Shown: positions 10,433-20,970, counted from the first letter of the stretch. The stretch is DNA of 64,000 nucleotides from Eriocheir sinensis (GCF_024679095.1 NC_066577.1:4674645-4738644); one strand, 5' to 3'. A program made the numbers and translations. Notes: generated by a model from the letters alone, not told the origin.

Positions 10433-10663
10433 GGCCAGTCTTATAGTCCAGTACAGCACGTTTGTAAGCTCCCCAACCAAACACAAAACACAACGAAAAT
10501 TCCTTGTATAGTGTTTTTTTCACATTTGTTAACTTTTTTTATGCCCTTGAGCTGACTCCTCTGCTGTAAAAAAAGAAAAAAACACTATACAAGGATTTTT
10601 CGTCGTGTTTTGTGTTTGGTTGGGGAGCTTACAAACGTGCTGTACTGGACTGTATGACTGGCC
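10433..10663. mobile_element. Hairpin MITE (long inverted repeat)
   Basis: Arms of about 85 bp (10433-10518 and 10577-10663) are near-perfect reverse complements. Both contain GTAAGCTCCCCAACCAAACA and TTCCTTGTATAGTG or their complements. The loop (about 10520-10574) carries a family R fragment (GCCCTTGAGCTGACTCCTCT). Related arms appear at 32388-32444, 32700-32775 and 54230-54290. Confidence 0.8.
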
Positions 10664-10804
10664 CTTAATATCAACTAGAGTAGAAATGCAACGTTTTGGA
10701 GCCATCTGATTAATGTAAAATCACTTAGGTTTAAGGACAGACCACCTAGTCTGGACCATGGGGTGTGTGGTCTGATTTTCTATGTAATTATATGTAATTC
10801 TCTC

Positions 10805-11046
10805 ACGAATGTTTCACGAATGAGGACAGATCAAAATTGTTTATGATCGATGACACTTTGCGTACGAGGAACAATGGCGTAAAACTCAAATGTAGACAAG
10901 TAAATTCAGACTGCACCAAATTTTTCGTCACCAACGTTGTAGTGCGAGAATGGAATAAGCTCCCACCGTCAGTGGTCCAGTGTAACACGATTGACTCCTT
11001 CAAAAACAAGCTCGACCGTCACTTCCTTGAACTTAATATTAACTAG
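10805..11046 (+). pseudogene. CR1/Jockey-type reverse transcriptase extreme C-terminus
   Basis: Encodes TRNNGVKLKCRQVNSDCTKF, FVTNVVVREWNKLPPSVVQ and SFKNKLDRHFLELN before a stop. The pattern F..RVV..WN.LP..VV....SFK..LD is the standard end of non-LTR retrotransposon proteins. A minus-strand relative lies at 24660-24815. Parts of the downstream sequence repeat the 10665-10790 region, indicating a local duplication. Confidence 0.7.
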
Positions 11047-11154
11047 AGTAGAAAAGCAACATTTTGGAGCCTTCTGATTAGTGTAGATTCACTTAGGTTT
11101 AAGGACAGACCACCTAGTTTGGACAATGGGGTCTGTGTTGTCTGATTTTCTATG

Positions 11155-11157
<3 letters not shown>

Positions 11158-11185
<28 letters not shown>

Positions 11186-11258
11186 GAAGGTGGTAGTGGC
11201 GGCCAGCTGGTAGTGTGGTGGTGGGCACGTGGAATGAATGTGGTGTAGGCGTGGATGT

Positions 11259-11291
<33 letters not shown>

Positions 11292-11370
11292 AGGAGGAGG
11301 AGGAGGAGGAAGAAGAGGAAGCGCATGTGTCAAAACTGAAAAGAAAAAGAATACAAGAAGAAGAAGAAAA

Positions 11371-11452
<82 letters not shown>

Positions 11453-11526
11453 AAAATTAAAAAGAGAAATGAAGAAAAGGAGGTGATATTGGATAAGGGA
11501 GAGAGAGAGAGAAGGAGAGACAGAAT

Positions 11527-11567
<41 letters not shown>
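11158..11567. repeat. Cluster of (TC)n, (GT)n, (GGA)n and (GA)n microsatellites
   Basis: Alternating pure runs: TC 11160-11186, GT 11260-11290, GA 11374-11448 and GA 11530-11565. Long Arg-Glu or Leu-Ser frames here are artefacts. Confidence 0.95.
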
Positions 11568-11570
<3 letters not shown>

Positions 11571-11589
11571 TAAGAACATAAGAACGCAG

Positions 11590-12135
11590 GAGTCTACAAG
11601 AGGCCGGTAGGCCTGTACTAGGCAGCTCCTTTGACCCTAAGCTCCCCTGTATCTAACCCCACCTAATATCGCTGTCCATGAATTTATCTAGTCTATTTTT
11701 GAATGTGACAATTGTATTGGCACTCACCACATGACTGCTAAGCCTATTCCAATCATCCACCACCCTGTTAGTAAACCAATTTTTGCCTATGCCCCTGTTG
11801 AATCTGAATTTATCCAGTTTAAACCCATTACTTCGTGTCCTACCCGGTTCTCTTACCAACAAAACCTTATGAATGTCTCCCTTATTAAAGCCCTTCATCC
11901 ATTTATAAACCTCGATCATGTCTCCACGCACCCTTCGCCTTTCTAGAGAATGCAAGTTTAACTGTTTGAGTCTTTGCTCGTATGGCAAGTTTCTCAACCC
12001 CTGAATCATCTTAGTCATCCTCCTCTGCACCGATTCTAACATTTTGATATCCATTCTATAGTAAGGTGACCAGAACTGAACCGCATAGTCAAGATGAGGT
12101 CTAACTAATGCTAAATATAGTTTGAGGAAGACTTC
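11590..12135 (-). pseudogene. Non-LTR retrotransposon RT C-terminal domain, well preserved
   Basis: The minus strand is open from the codons for VRPHLDYAVQFWSPYYRMDI (about 12110) through LESVQRRMTKMIQGLRNLPY, ERRRVRGDMIEVYKWMKGF and NRVVDDWNRLSSHVVSANTI to FKNRLDKFMDSD and a stop at 11653. This is the classical tail of CR1/Jockey-group polymerases. The catalytic FADD core is absent, so the copy is 5'-truncated. The frame is intact over at least 150 codons, so this is a young insertion. A (GA)n run at 12151-12188 flanks it. Confidence 0.85.
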
Positions 12136-12144
12136 GGGACTTCT

Positions 12145-12193
<49 letters not shown>

Positions 12194-12309
12194 TATTACA
12201 CAGCCCTGTCGCCTGAGGGTAGGATGGTCATGAACAGGTGTAAGTATGCGGCCTGCCTGTCTGCATCTCCCGAGGGACAAAGACACCTGGGTTGAGCAAT
12301 CAAGGTTAA

Positions 12310-12537
12310 GAAACTCTCTCTCTCTCTCTCTCATCCAGAATCACTTCTCCTTTTTCTTCACTTCTCTTTTTAATTTTCGCTTCTGCATCTCTCTCTCTCT
12401 GTGATGGAAAGGGAACGGAAGGGATGGGAGAGAAAGTGGGAAATGGGAAATTCTCTCTCTCTTTGTCTAGCTCTCCTCTCTTCCTCATCCAAAATCACCT
12501 TTCCTTTTTCTTCATTTCTCTGTTTAATTTTCTCTTC

Positions 12538-12572
<35 letters not shown>

Positions 12573-12640
12573 GAAGGAAGGATGGGAAGGAGAAATGAAA
12601 TTCTCTCTTCTCTCTCTCTCTCTCTCTCTCTCTCCTTTCG
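12310..12640. repeat. TC-rich microsatellites in a duplicated segment
   Basis: Two similar segments (12314-12430 and 12450-12600) each contain a TC run, TCATCC..AATCAC, TTTTTCTTCA and TCTTCTGCATC or CTTCTGCATC. No gene is seen here. Confidence 0.8.
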
Positions 12641-12782
12641 CACTGTTAATCGATGGTGCGCAAGTGTTTGAGGTGAACTGCAACATACATTTATAGGATA
12701 CTTACATCACTAATAGCGATGAAATAAGTATTATGATGACTTATAAAAGGAGGAATGTATAGCAGCGGTAGACATTATCTAT

Positions 12783-14035
12783 AGGTCGGTATTATAAGAT
12801 ATTTTCGCTTCTAACATCAACTATTTCTAAAGGTCAAAGAGGGGGTCAATCGGGTTCTAATGAGTGTTTCTTTAGGTTCACGGTACAGAGGAAGGGTCAA
12901 TCTACCACCAGGGCCATAAAACTACTCCTGGAAATGCCCCAAACTCCTACGAAAGCCTTGTCAAATGAGTGTTTCCTTAGGTTCACGGTACAGAAGAAGG
13001 GTCAATCTACCACCAGGGCCATAAAACTACTCCTGGAAATGCCCACAACTCCTACGAAAGCCTTGTCAAACGAGTGTTTCCTTAGGTTCACGGTACAGAA
13101 GAAGGGTTACACTACGACCAGGGCCATAAAACTACTCCTGGAAATGCCCACAACTCCTACGAAAGCCTTGTCAAATGAGTGTTTCCTTAGGTTCATGGTA
13201 CAGAAGAAGGGTCAATCTACTACCAGGGCCATAAAACTACTCCTGGAAATGCCCACAACTCCTACGAAAGCCTTGTCAAATGAGTGTTTCCTTAGGTTCA
13301 TAGTACAGCAGAAGGGTCAATCTATCACCAGGGCCATAAAATTACTCCTGGAAATGCCCACAACTCCTACGAAAGCCTTGTCAAATGAGTGTTTCCTTAG
13401 GTTCACGGTACAGAGGAAGGGTCAATCTACTACCAGGGCCATAAAACTACTCCTGGAAATGCCCACAACTCCCACGAAAGCCTTGTCAAATGAGTGTTTC
13501 CTTAGGTTCATGGTACAGAAGAAGGGTCAATCTACCACCAGGGCCATAAAACTACTCCTGGAAATGCCCACAACTCCTACGAAAGCCTTGTCAAATGAGT
13601 GTTTCCTTAGGTTCATAGTACAGAGGAAGGGTCAATCTACCACCAGGGTCATAAAACTACTCCTGGAAATGCCCACAACTCCTACGAAAGCCTTGTCAAA
13701 TGAGTGTTTCCTTGGGTTCACGGTACAGAAGAAGGGTCAATCTACCACCGAGGCCATAAAACTACTCCTGGAAATGCCCACAAACTCCTACGAAAGCCTT
13801 GTCAAATGAGTGTTTCGTTAGGATCATGATACAGAAGAAGGGTCAATCTACTACCAGGGCCATAAAACTACTCTTGGAAATGCTTGTCAAATGAGTGTTT
13901 CCTTAGGTTCAGGGTACAGAAGAAGGGTCAATCTACTACCAGGGCCATAAAACTACTCTTGGAAATGCCCACAACTCCTACGAAAGCCTTGTCAAATATG
14001 TGTTCTTGGGCGGCGAAATGTCATAAAACGACCCT
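12783..14035 (+). mobile_element. W2: TIR element with about ten 105-bp repeats
   Basis: It begins AGGTCGGTATTATAAGAT and ends GTCATAAAACGACCCT. The 105-bp unit (starts 12861, 12966, 13071 and so on) is repeated about ten times, giving an open frame of some 290 codons with the unit CFLRFTVQKKGQSTTRAIKL plus LLEMPTTPTKALSNE. Deletions at 13890 and insertions near 13790 break the period and the frame. No start context, domain or splice signal supports translation. Confidence 0.75.
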
Positions 14036-14171
14036 AGTAAGCTGGTGGCCACGCCCGCTCAGCTTGTCAACAGTTTATCGCGCCCGCAGTGTTGGCCCGC
14101 CTCATACTTATACTATTATTATTATTATTATTATTATTAGAGGCGAAACTGGTAGAGGGACGCGCACACTG

Positions 14172-14497
14172 TGGGTCGTATTATAAGACATTTCGCAGCC
14201 CAAGAACACATATTCGACAAGGCTTTCGTAGGAGTTTGTGGGCATTTCCAGGAGTAGTTTTATGGCCCTGGTGTTAGTTTGAGCCTTCTTCTGTACCATG
14301 AACCTAAGGAAACACTCATTTGACAAGGCTTTCGTAGGAGTTTGGGGCATTTCCAGGAGTAGTTTTATGGCCCTGGTGTTAGTTTGATCCTTCTTCTGTA
14401 CCATGAACCTAAGGAAACACTCATTAGAACTCGACTAACCCACTCTTTAACCTTTAGAAACTGTTAATGTGAGAAGCGATAGTGTCTTGTAAAACCA
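14172..14497 (-). mobile_element. W3: reversed family W copy with two units
   Basis: It starts GGGTCGTATTATAAGACATT and runs to GAAGCGATAGTGTCTTGTAA, an inverted match. It contains two 105-bp units (TTCTGTACCATGAACCTAAG). Together with W2 it forms an inverted pair separated by a short GC-rich spacer and an (ATT)n run at 14111-14139. 14500-14730 shows nothing recognisable. Confidence 0.7.
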
Positions 14498-14727
14498 ACT
14501 TATAAGCCGCCTGTTCAGCAGCCCCCAAACACCTGTACAGTCAACTTTTAGTACAGTGTTCGTTGGTACTGACTATCACTGATGCTGATATTCCCAAGTG
14601 TATAAACGTGTAGAATGACATCAAACACAGCGAATCAAGCATTTATATAAACATACGATTTGAACAGAGCAAAACATTTCTTCAACTGCTAATTAACCTT
14701 GAGGATCGTCCCCCCTCCCCCCCTCCC

Positions 14728-15226
<499 letters not shown>

Positions 15227-15489
15227 CGCCCCCTCAGGCAAGTCAGCTGCACTACGATTTAAGTTTAATTGCATGTCAAGTAAATCCACATTCAAACCCC
15301 GCTCCATTTAATTGACCTCACGAAAATGGCTCTCATCAACCCACTTTAATAAAATTCCCGATAAAATACTACCGCTATTATGGAAAACTTGTAAACTTGT
15401 GGTAGGTGCACCCGCCACGCAAGCATTTGAATCACTACAGCCCCGTGCACACCTTTCTTACTACGCCCCGTAATCTAAGACGTATTTTG

Positions 15490-15603
15490 CTAAGTCTATA
15501 TATATACCAAGTCAAGTCACTCTGCTTAAAAACTGCGACCGGTACGCGCAGGAGACGGTTTTGGGGCGGAGCAGTGGGATGACGTCACTTGGAGCCAAAA
15601 AAA
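15490..15603 (+). mobile_element. Z1: truncated copy of the CRE-containing TIR element
   Basis: It starts CTAAGTCTATATATATACCA, as other Z copies do. It continues through GGTACGCGCAGGAGACGG and TGACGTCACTTGGAGCC to a poly-A run, where the assembly gap begins. The sequence after the gap is unrelated, so the rest of Z1 is missing or lies in the gap. Confidence 0.8.
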
Positions 15604-15703
15604 NNNNNNNNNNNNNNNNNNNNNNNNNNNNNNNNNNNNNNNNNNNNNNNNNNNNNNNNNNNNNNNNNNNNNNNNNNNNNNNNNNNNNNNNNNNNNNNNN
15701 NNN
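15604..15703. other. Assembly gap (100 N)
   Basis: Exactly 100 N, the conventional length for a gap of unknown size. Sequence left and right does not join as one repeat copy. Confidence 1.
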
Positions 15704-16305
15704 GTCGAGTTTGTCCAAGTACTTTTTTACTTCTTGGTCGCATATTGAGTCAATTTCAGCGGCGTGATCTCACTCGGCGGGGCAGGGCTCTCGGGAATGG
15801 TTTCGATGTCCTCGACTGTGAATACGGATGCGAAGTTACTGTTGAGGATTCTGGCCATCTGTTTACTGTCCTGAGTTACAGATCCAGTCTCGTCTGTCAG
15901 GGACCAATATTGTATTTTACTTTCTTATTCGATCTTATGTACGTGAAGAATTTCTTGGGTTAGTTTTGATTTCGCGCGCTATTTGCTTTTCATAGTTGCG
16001 TTTGCTACTCGAATAAGGCTGCGACAAGCTCTGAGGCTGTTGTGGTACTGTGTGCTGGCTTCGGTAGCATTCTCTTTCATCAAATTATAATTCCTTTTTT
16101 AGGTTTACTGCCTTTTATTTCTCTGGTCATCCACGGTGGATCTACGGCCCCATTTACTCGCCTGGATTTCGTAGGCACTGTATCCTTCTATACTAGCAAC
16201 TGCTTATCTTTGAAGACGTTCCACGCGTTGTCGATTGTATTGTCGGTGATGCCAAGTTGGTCCCAGGTCGTAGGGGGAAGCAGTGCACGGGCTAAGTTGA
16301 AGGAA
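15704..16305 (-). pseudogene. CR1-like retrotransposon linker between endonuclease and RT
   Basis: The minus strand encodes LTDETGSVTQDSKQMARILN followed by SNFASVFTVEDIETIPESPA. This matches the conserved segment that precedes the RT domain in CR1-type elements (L.DE.G..T.D..KMA.ILN..FASVFT.ED). Upstream codons contain stops, so the copy is decayed. The other side of the gap does not continue it. Confidence 0.75.
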
Positions 16306-16463
16306 GGAAGGAAGAAAGGAAGGAAGGAAGAAAGGAAGGAAGGAAGGAAGAAAGGAAGGAAGGAAGGAAGAAAGGAAGGAAGAAAGGAAGGAAGGAAGGA
16401 AGGAAGGAAGAAAGGAAGGAAGGAAGAAAGGAAGGAAGGAAGGAAGGAAGAAAGGAAGGAAGG
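16305..16463. repeat. (GGAA/AAGG)n microsatellite
   Basis: About 40 imperfect tetranucleotide units. Confidence 0.95.
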
Positions 16464-16647
16464 GAAACATGAAAACATGGACTAGCAGGCAGCAGAAAGT
16501 GTGTTGGCTCATGACTAGGCTGCCTGCTTTCAACACATAGTAACTAACAGTCTAAGGAATAACTCCAACTACTACGACCACTACTACTACTGTTACTACT
16601 GACACTGACACTAATACTAGCCTATTGAAAATTATAATAACATTGAT

Positions 16648-16663
16648 AATAATAATGATAATA

Positions 16664-16754
<91 letters not shown>

Positions 16755-16760
16755 TAGTAA
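16648..16760. repeat. (AAT)n microsatellite
   Basis: About 35 AAT units with occasional interruptions, flanked by diverged trinucleotide runs at 16570-16620 and 16780-16800. Confidence 0.95.
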
Positions 16761-16850
16761 TATAAATAATAATAATAATGGTAGTAACAACAACAACAAC
16801 AATAACCAGGCGTAGGGCGACGCACACAAACAAACACACGCGTCACAACC

Positions 16851-16856
16851 TTTATT
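16851..16856 (-). terminator. Candidate poly(A) signal for the KLF gene
   Basis: TTTATT on the plus strand reads AATAAA on the minus strand, within AAATAAAGGTTGTGACGCG. It is a plausible AATAAA downstream of the KLF stop codon and would give a 3' UTR of about 1.3 kb. It is only a hexamer match next to repeats. Confidence 0.3.
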
Positions 16857-16921
16857 TGAAGAGTAAAAAAAAAAAATAACAAAAATTAAGCAAAAAATCT
16901 AGGGAAGCTTTGTTATCGCTG

Positions 16922-17245
16922 CGAGGGGGGGGGGGGTTGAAGTACAGGTTCATAACAGATTGGAGAAACAATGGGGGGCGGGGCGGGGCGGGGCGGGGCG
17001 GGGCGGGGTATTTTGGGATGGGGCGAGTGGGAATGAAACACTTTACGGGGCATGGCGAGACTTGGCAGGTCGGGAATGGGTTAGATGGGACGGGGCATGG
17101 GACTTGGTTTCCGGGGCGGGGCGGTGTGGGGTGGGGATGGGTGAGATGGGACGGGGCATGGGGCTTGGTTTTGGGGCGGGGGTGGGTGGGGTGGGGATGA
17201 GTAAGATGGGACAGGGCATGCTCACTGGTTTCCGGGGCGGGGCAG
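16922..17245. repeat. G-rich imperfect tandem repeat in the putative KLF 3' UTR
   Basis: Runs of GGGGCGGGGC at 16975-17007 are followed by four diverged units of roughly 60 bp (GGTTTCCGGGGCGGGG, GATGGGACGGGGCATGGG). The G strand could form G-quadruplexes. The KLF transcript would carry the C-rich strand. Confidence 0.8.
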
Positions 17246-17808
17246 GGCGATAGGTGTTGATCACTTAGCTGGGGATGTCCATGTTTTTCCATAACACCTG
17301 AGCCTACGCCCCCCCTCCCCCCGCTCTGCCCCAAGGTCGGTATGGTAGGGGTGGTTGTTACTGGGGCAGCGAGTGTGTTGTCTTCGGGTAGCGGTGCGGC
17401 TGGGTGCGGCAGCGGGGCGGGGCGGGGCACAGGTCACAGTGACGCACGCCGCGGCTGCTGTGCCCCGTGTGCAGGCTGGTCACGACGTGGGAACACCGCT
17501 GATGACTTTTCACCCTCGCTGGGTTCTTGCGTTATGACGGTGCTGTGTGGCTGGCTGTGGCACCCTCGTCTGCTGCCTGGGCTGGGGTCCCCCGTGACGC
17601 CAGATGAAGGACCGCCTCCGCTGCGGCAAACAACCTCTGTGTCCTCGCCGCGCTGGTCACTGTGGTGGCTGTGACCAAGCTCTAAATAAAGGCTGTGACG
17701 AGCACCGTGTCCCACCTCCGCCGAAGCGTCGTCCAGTCCTCCCTGTTGGGTACTGCAGCCTCCAGGCTCCTGGAATCTGTTATGCAGCTTTTAAGTTGTT
17801 TTTCATCC

Positions 17809-18138
17809 TGCACTGGAAGAGGTGACCACTGCCTCAGACACACACACCCAGTGCCCGGCCCGGCCGTCACAGTGCCAGGTGCCGCTTCATGTGCAGGCTG
17901 AGGTGGCCGCTCACACAGCCTGCACTGGAAGAGGTGACCAGTGCCTCCCCGGCCGTCACAGTGCCAGGTGCCGCTTCATGTGCAGGCTGAGGTGGTCGGG
18001 GCGGCTGAAGGGTGGCCGCTCACACAGCCTGCACTGGAAGAGGTGACCAGTGCCTCCCCGGCCGTCACAGTGCCAGGTGCCGCTTCATGTGCAGGCTGAG
18101 GTGGTCGGGGCACAGCCTGCACTGGAAGAGGTGACCAG
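17809..18138 (-). pseudogene. Tandem degenerate copies of the last KLF zinc finger
   Basis: Immediately 3' of the KLF stop codon, the segment covering finger 3, the stop and about 20 bp of 3' UTR is repeated three times plus a stub. The copy at about 17936-18047 reads [18 protein letters not shown] on the minus strand, then MKRHLAL and a stop. It has one extra residue between the second Cys and the first His, and Pro replaces Ser in the helix. The copy at 18048-18129 lacks about seven codons (CRLCPDHLSLH). The copy at 17869-17935 is frameshifted. A fragment (CCTGCACTGGAAGAGGTGAC) starts near 17809. All lie downstream of the functional stop and should be untranslated. Confidence 0.85.
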
Positions 18139-18152
18139 TGCCTCCCCGGCCG

Positions 18153-19052
18153 TCACAGTGCCAGGTGCCGCTTCATGTGCAGGCTGAGGTGGTCGGAGCG
18201 GCTGAAGGCTCGCTCGCACAGCCTGCACTGGAAGGGACGGTCGCCCGTGTGCTTGCGGTAGTGTCGCGTCAGCTCGTCGGAGCGCGCGAACCGCCAGCCG
18301 CAGCCGCGCCAGTCACACGTGTACGGCTTCTCGCCCGTGTGCGTGCGCAGGTGCGCCTTCAGGTGCGACGACTTGGCGTAGGTCTTGGCGCAGCCCGCCG
18401 CGGGGCAGGCGTGCACCACGGCGCGCCGCCGCGTCCACCGCCGCCGCCGCCGCGCCTTCACTGCGGCGGGTGGGGTTGAGGTGGAGGCGGTGGAGGCGGC
18501 GGCGGCGGCTGCAGCAGCGGTGGTAAGCGGCGGAGGGGGCGGAGGCGCAGGAGGGGCGGAAGCTTGGGCGGCGGGGGCGGCGGAGGGCCCCGGGCAGGCG
18601 GGGCGGGGGGGCGGCGTGCCCTGGATGTACACGGACGTGGCGTAGATGTTGTAGTGGTGGTCGGCGGGCGGCGGTGGGGGCGGCGGCTCCCCCGCGGGGC
18701 ACATCGCCCCCCACTGGCCCTGCTGCTGCCCCAGCCCCGCCCCGCCCCAGCATGAGGGTCCGGCACCCCCCCAGCCCATGGGTTGCTGGGGCGGGGGCGG
18801 CGGCGGCGGCGGCGGCGGGGCGGGGGCCCACGGGTGCGCCTCCAGCTTGGCACGGCAGGCCAGCCCCGGGGGCAGGGGGCCACGCACCCCCGCTTCATGG
18901 TCCCCGGGGAAGTACTGCGGTGGGAAGGCGGCGGCGGCGGGGACGGCAGGCTCCTGGGACCAGGCGGGGCACGGCGCGGCGGCGGCGGCGGCCAGGGGCG
19001 GGGCGGCGACCCACGGCGGCCCGCTACTGCTGCTGCTGCTGCCTCGCCACAC
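18153..19052 (-). CDS. Kruppel-like transcription factor, terminal coding exon
   Basis: This exon encodes the C-terminal 299 residues of a nuclear DNA-binding regulator of the SP/KLF family. Residues 1-200 are low complexity: Ala/Pro/Gly/Ser-rich with polyproline, polyalanine and polyserine tracts, as in KLF activation or repression regions. A basic stretch ([10 protein letters not shown], about 200-210) is a likely nuclear localisation signal. Residues 216-297 hold three C2H2 fingers: [35 protein letters not shown] and [16 protein letters not shown]. Spacings are C4C-12-H3H twice and C2C-12-H3H, joined by TGEKPY and TGDRPF linkers, the KLF signature. The stop is four residues after the last His. 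The RSDELTR and RSDHL helices predict binding to GC/CACCC boxes. The exon start at 19052 is set by an AG (CTCGGCAG) in phase 0. The 5' exon was not found. It is closest to the KLF1/2/4 group in finger sequence; orthology is not established. Confidence 0.9.
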   Translation of the reverse strand: MWRGSSSSSSGPPWVAAPPLAAAAAAPCPAWSQEPAVPAAAAFPPQYFPGDHEAGVRGPLPPGLACRAKLEAHPWAPAPPPPPPPPPPQQPMGWGGAGPSCWGGAGLGQQQGQWGAMCPAGEPPPPPPPADHHYNIYATSVYIQGTPPPRPACPGPSAAPAAQASAPPAPPPPPPLTTAAAAAAAASTASTSTPPAAVKARRRRRWTRRRAVVHACPAAGCAKTYAKSSHLKAHLRTHTGEKPYTCDWRGCGWRFARSDELTRHYRKHTGDRPFQCRLCERAFSRSDHLSLHMKRHLAL

Positions 19053-19072
19053 CTGCCGAGACACACACAGGG

Positions 19073-19185
<113 letters not shown>

Positions 19186-19199
19186 GACGCCGATGAAGG

Positions 19200-19380
19200 C
19201 AGGGAAGGGAAGGGAAACTCAGAGTATGGTAAGGCAGGACAGAGCGGAGTATGGCATGGCAGGGCAGGGCAGGGAAGCGAATGGCAGGGCAGGGCTGGGC
19301 AGGGCAGGGCAAGGCAGGGCAGGGCAGGGCAGGGCAGGGTAGTGAATAGCAGGGCAGGGCAGGGCAGGGAGGAGCAGCCA
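19200..19380. repeat. (GGCAG/GGGCA)n pentanucleotide-like repeat
   Basis: Imperfect AGGGC units with interruptions. No gene seen. Confidence 0.85.
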
Positions 19381-19599
19381 GGGTGAACAGGGCGTTGGGA
19401 CGGGCAGTCCAGCGCCTCGTGGCATTGCCCAGCGGGGAACCAAGAACTCTTTTGTCAGATTTTTAAACACGGTATTATATCATATAGTATTCATTAACAG
19501 TTCTGTGGCTGGTTTGGCTCTTTACCTCCAGTTTTGTGACGGAGTTAGTTATGTAGTCTGTTCACTTAAGTCCGACCCAAGCTGACAACATAAACCGCG

Positions 19600-19915
19600 G
19601 CCCCGCTGCACACGACTTTCTACTCTTGCTCATCCCCATACTGTCCAAACCCCTTATGCAAGAGTTAACCAGCATCTTCACTCTTTCATCCCTCACGCTG
19701 GTAAACTCTGGAACAATCTTCCTTCATCTGTATTTCTTCCTGCCTACGACTTGAACTCTTTCAAGAGGAGGGTATCAGGACACCTCTTCTCCCGAGATTG
19801 ACCTCTCTTTCGGCCACCTCTTTTGATTCTTTTTTGGGAGCAGCGAGCAGCGGGCTTTTTTTATTATTGTTTCCTTTTTTTGTGCCCTTGAGCTGTCTCC
19901 TTTGTTGTAAAAAAA
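19600..19915 (+). pseudogene. Jockey-like RT tail with family R 3' UTR
   Basis: 19645-19800 encodes VNQHLHSFIPHAGKLWNNLP and VFLPAYDLNSFKRRVSGHLF with a frameshift near the start. This matches the better preserved minus-strand copy at 60587-61009. It is followed directly by the R tail (CTCTCTTTCGGCCACCTC, GGGAGCAGCGAGCAGCGGGC, CCCTTGAGCTGTCTCC) and poly-A. The copy shows that R is the 3' UTR of this retrotransposon family. Confidence 0.7.
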
Positions 19916-19921
19916 AAAATC

Positions 19922-20051
19922 ACACAAACCATTTCATAATATATTTCAAAGCATTTGTGATCAGTTTATGCATCATCTATTTTGGGGGGTTTATATCATG
20001 GTATAAATTTTGGCCCGTCGCTGCTACACGGCAAAGCCACAGTGTTGTTAA
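19922..20051 (-). mobile_element. Family X remnant
   Basis: The reverse-oriented X module (CACACAAACCATTTCATAAT, GGGGGGTTTATATCATGG) plus one 35-bp satellite unit, ending at TTAAC. The left side is truncated at the poly-A of the preceding retroelement. Confidence 0.7.
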
Positions 20052-20097
20052 CGAAGACTAAGACCACGCTTGAAAAATGAGGCGTAATGCTTTGTGG

Positions 20098-20562
20098 CTA
20101 AGTCTATATACACCAAGTCAAGTCACTCTGCTTCGAAACTGCGACCGGTACGCGCAGGAGGCGGTTTTGGGGCGGAGCAGCGGGATGACGTCACTTGGAG
20201 CCAAAAAAAAAAATTCCCCCCAGTTCAGGGGTGACTAAAGTTGGGGCCGTGTGTGCACTCTGGATGTGCATTCTCGCCTTCTTTCACAGCGCGTTCAGGC
20301 AAGCCACTGACGAAAAAATATGTCTTTTTATTGTGCTATTGCGTGACTGTAATTTCAATAACTACAAACGGCGGTGTGGGGTGTGAGGGAGGGCACGTTG
20401 AGGTAATTGATTTAAATTAGTCCGCCTTTCCTCGTTTTCTCTAAATCCCTGTTTCTACATTCTCTAGTTTGGCTCCAAGCAACGTCACACATAAATCACG
20501 CCTCGGCCGTGTCTCCTCCCACAAACCTGCGCATGACTTGACTTGGTGTATATAGACTTTGG
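20098..20562 (+). mobile_element. Z2: complete CRE-containing TIR element with 8-bp duplication
   Basis: The left end CTAAGTCTATATACACCAAG and the right end CTTGGTGTATATAGACTT are inverted repeats. The host octamer CTTTGTGG flanks both sides (20090-20097 and 20563-20570). The interior has the palindromic cAMP-response element TGACGTCA near 20188. A short open frame of about 60 codons is shared with Z3, but Z is too small for a transposase. An 8-bp duplication points to hAT-, P- or Merlin-type mobilisation. Confidence 0.85.
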
Positions 20563-20771
20563 CTTTGTGGGTTTGGAAACAGTTGATGCGAAGGAGAAAA
20601 CGTCTGAGGAGTTAGTGTTCTTGGATACGCGACCTCACACCAATTACATATTTCTACAGATCCAAAAAAGAGGTTAAGCGCATTCTAATGAGTTCTTTTT
20701 GACGTTCATGATACAGAGGCTTTGTCAAATTACCACCAGAGTCACAAAACTACCCCTGGAATGGCCCACTG

Positions 20772-20970
20772 CTCCACCGGTGCCAGATTGTCGTACTCAG
20801 AGCATAGTATTTTTCCGGTTTCTGACGCCTAACTATTGCCAAGAAACATCAGGCTTTAACTCTTTTAACGATAACTGTAAATGAGTTTCCTTATTGGAGC
20901 ACAGGAGACAGTTTGGGGTAGGAAGTCGGGAAATATAATCGGCTGAGTGCGACAATCTGGCAACGTTGCA
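20772..20970. mobile_element. Hairpin MITE inserted in W4
   Basis: GCCAGATTGTCGTACTCAG and CTGAGTGCGACAATCTGGC are terminal inverted repeats. Inner arms contain GGTTTCTGACGCCTAACTAT. W sequence resumes after it (GCTCCTACGAAAGCC). The same family lies at 40917-41120 and, split, at 58600-59240. Confidence 0.75.

Noticed and set aside
12934..13809. A 291-codon open frame with 35-residue repeats
   Set aside because: The repeat period is 105 bp, so any stop-free unit gives a long frame. It lies inside the TIR element W2, has no supported start, and other W copies are frameshifted.
17682..17692. AATAAA on the plus strand as a poly(A) site
   Set aside because: It is on the strand opposite to the KLF gene and no plus-strand gene ends there.
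18313..18831. Alternative-frame long ORFs over the KLF exon on both strands
   Set aside because: GC-rich coding DNA has few stops in any frame; only the frame at 18153-19052 has conserved zinc fingers.
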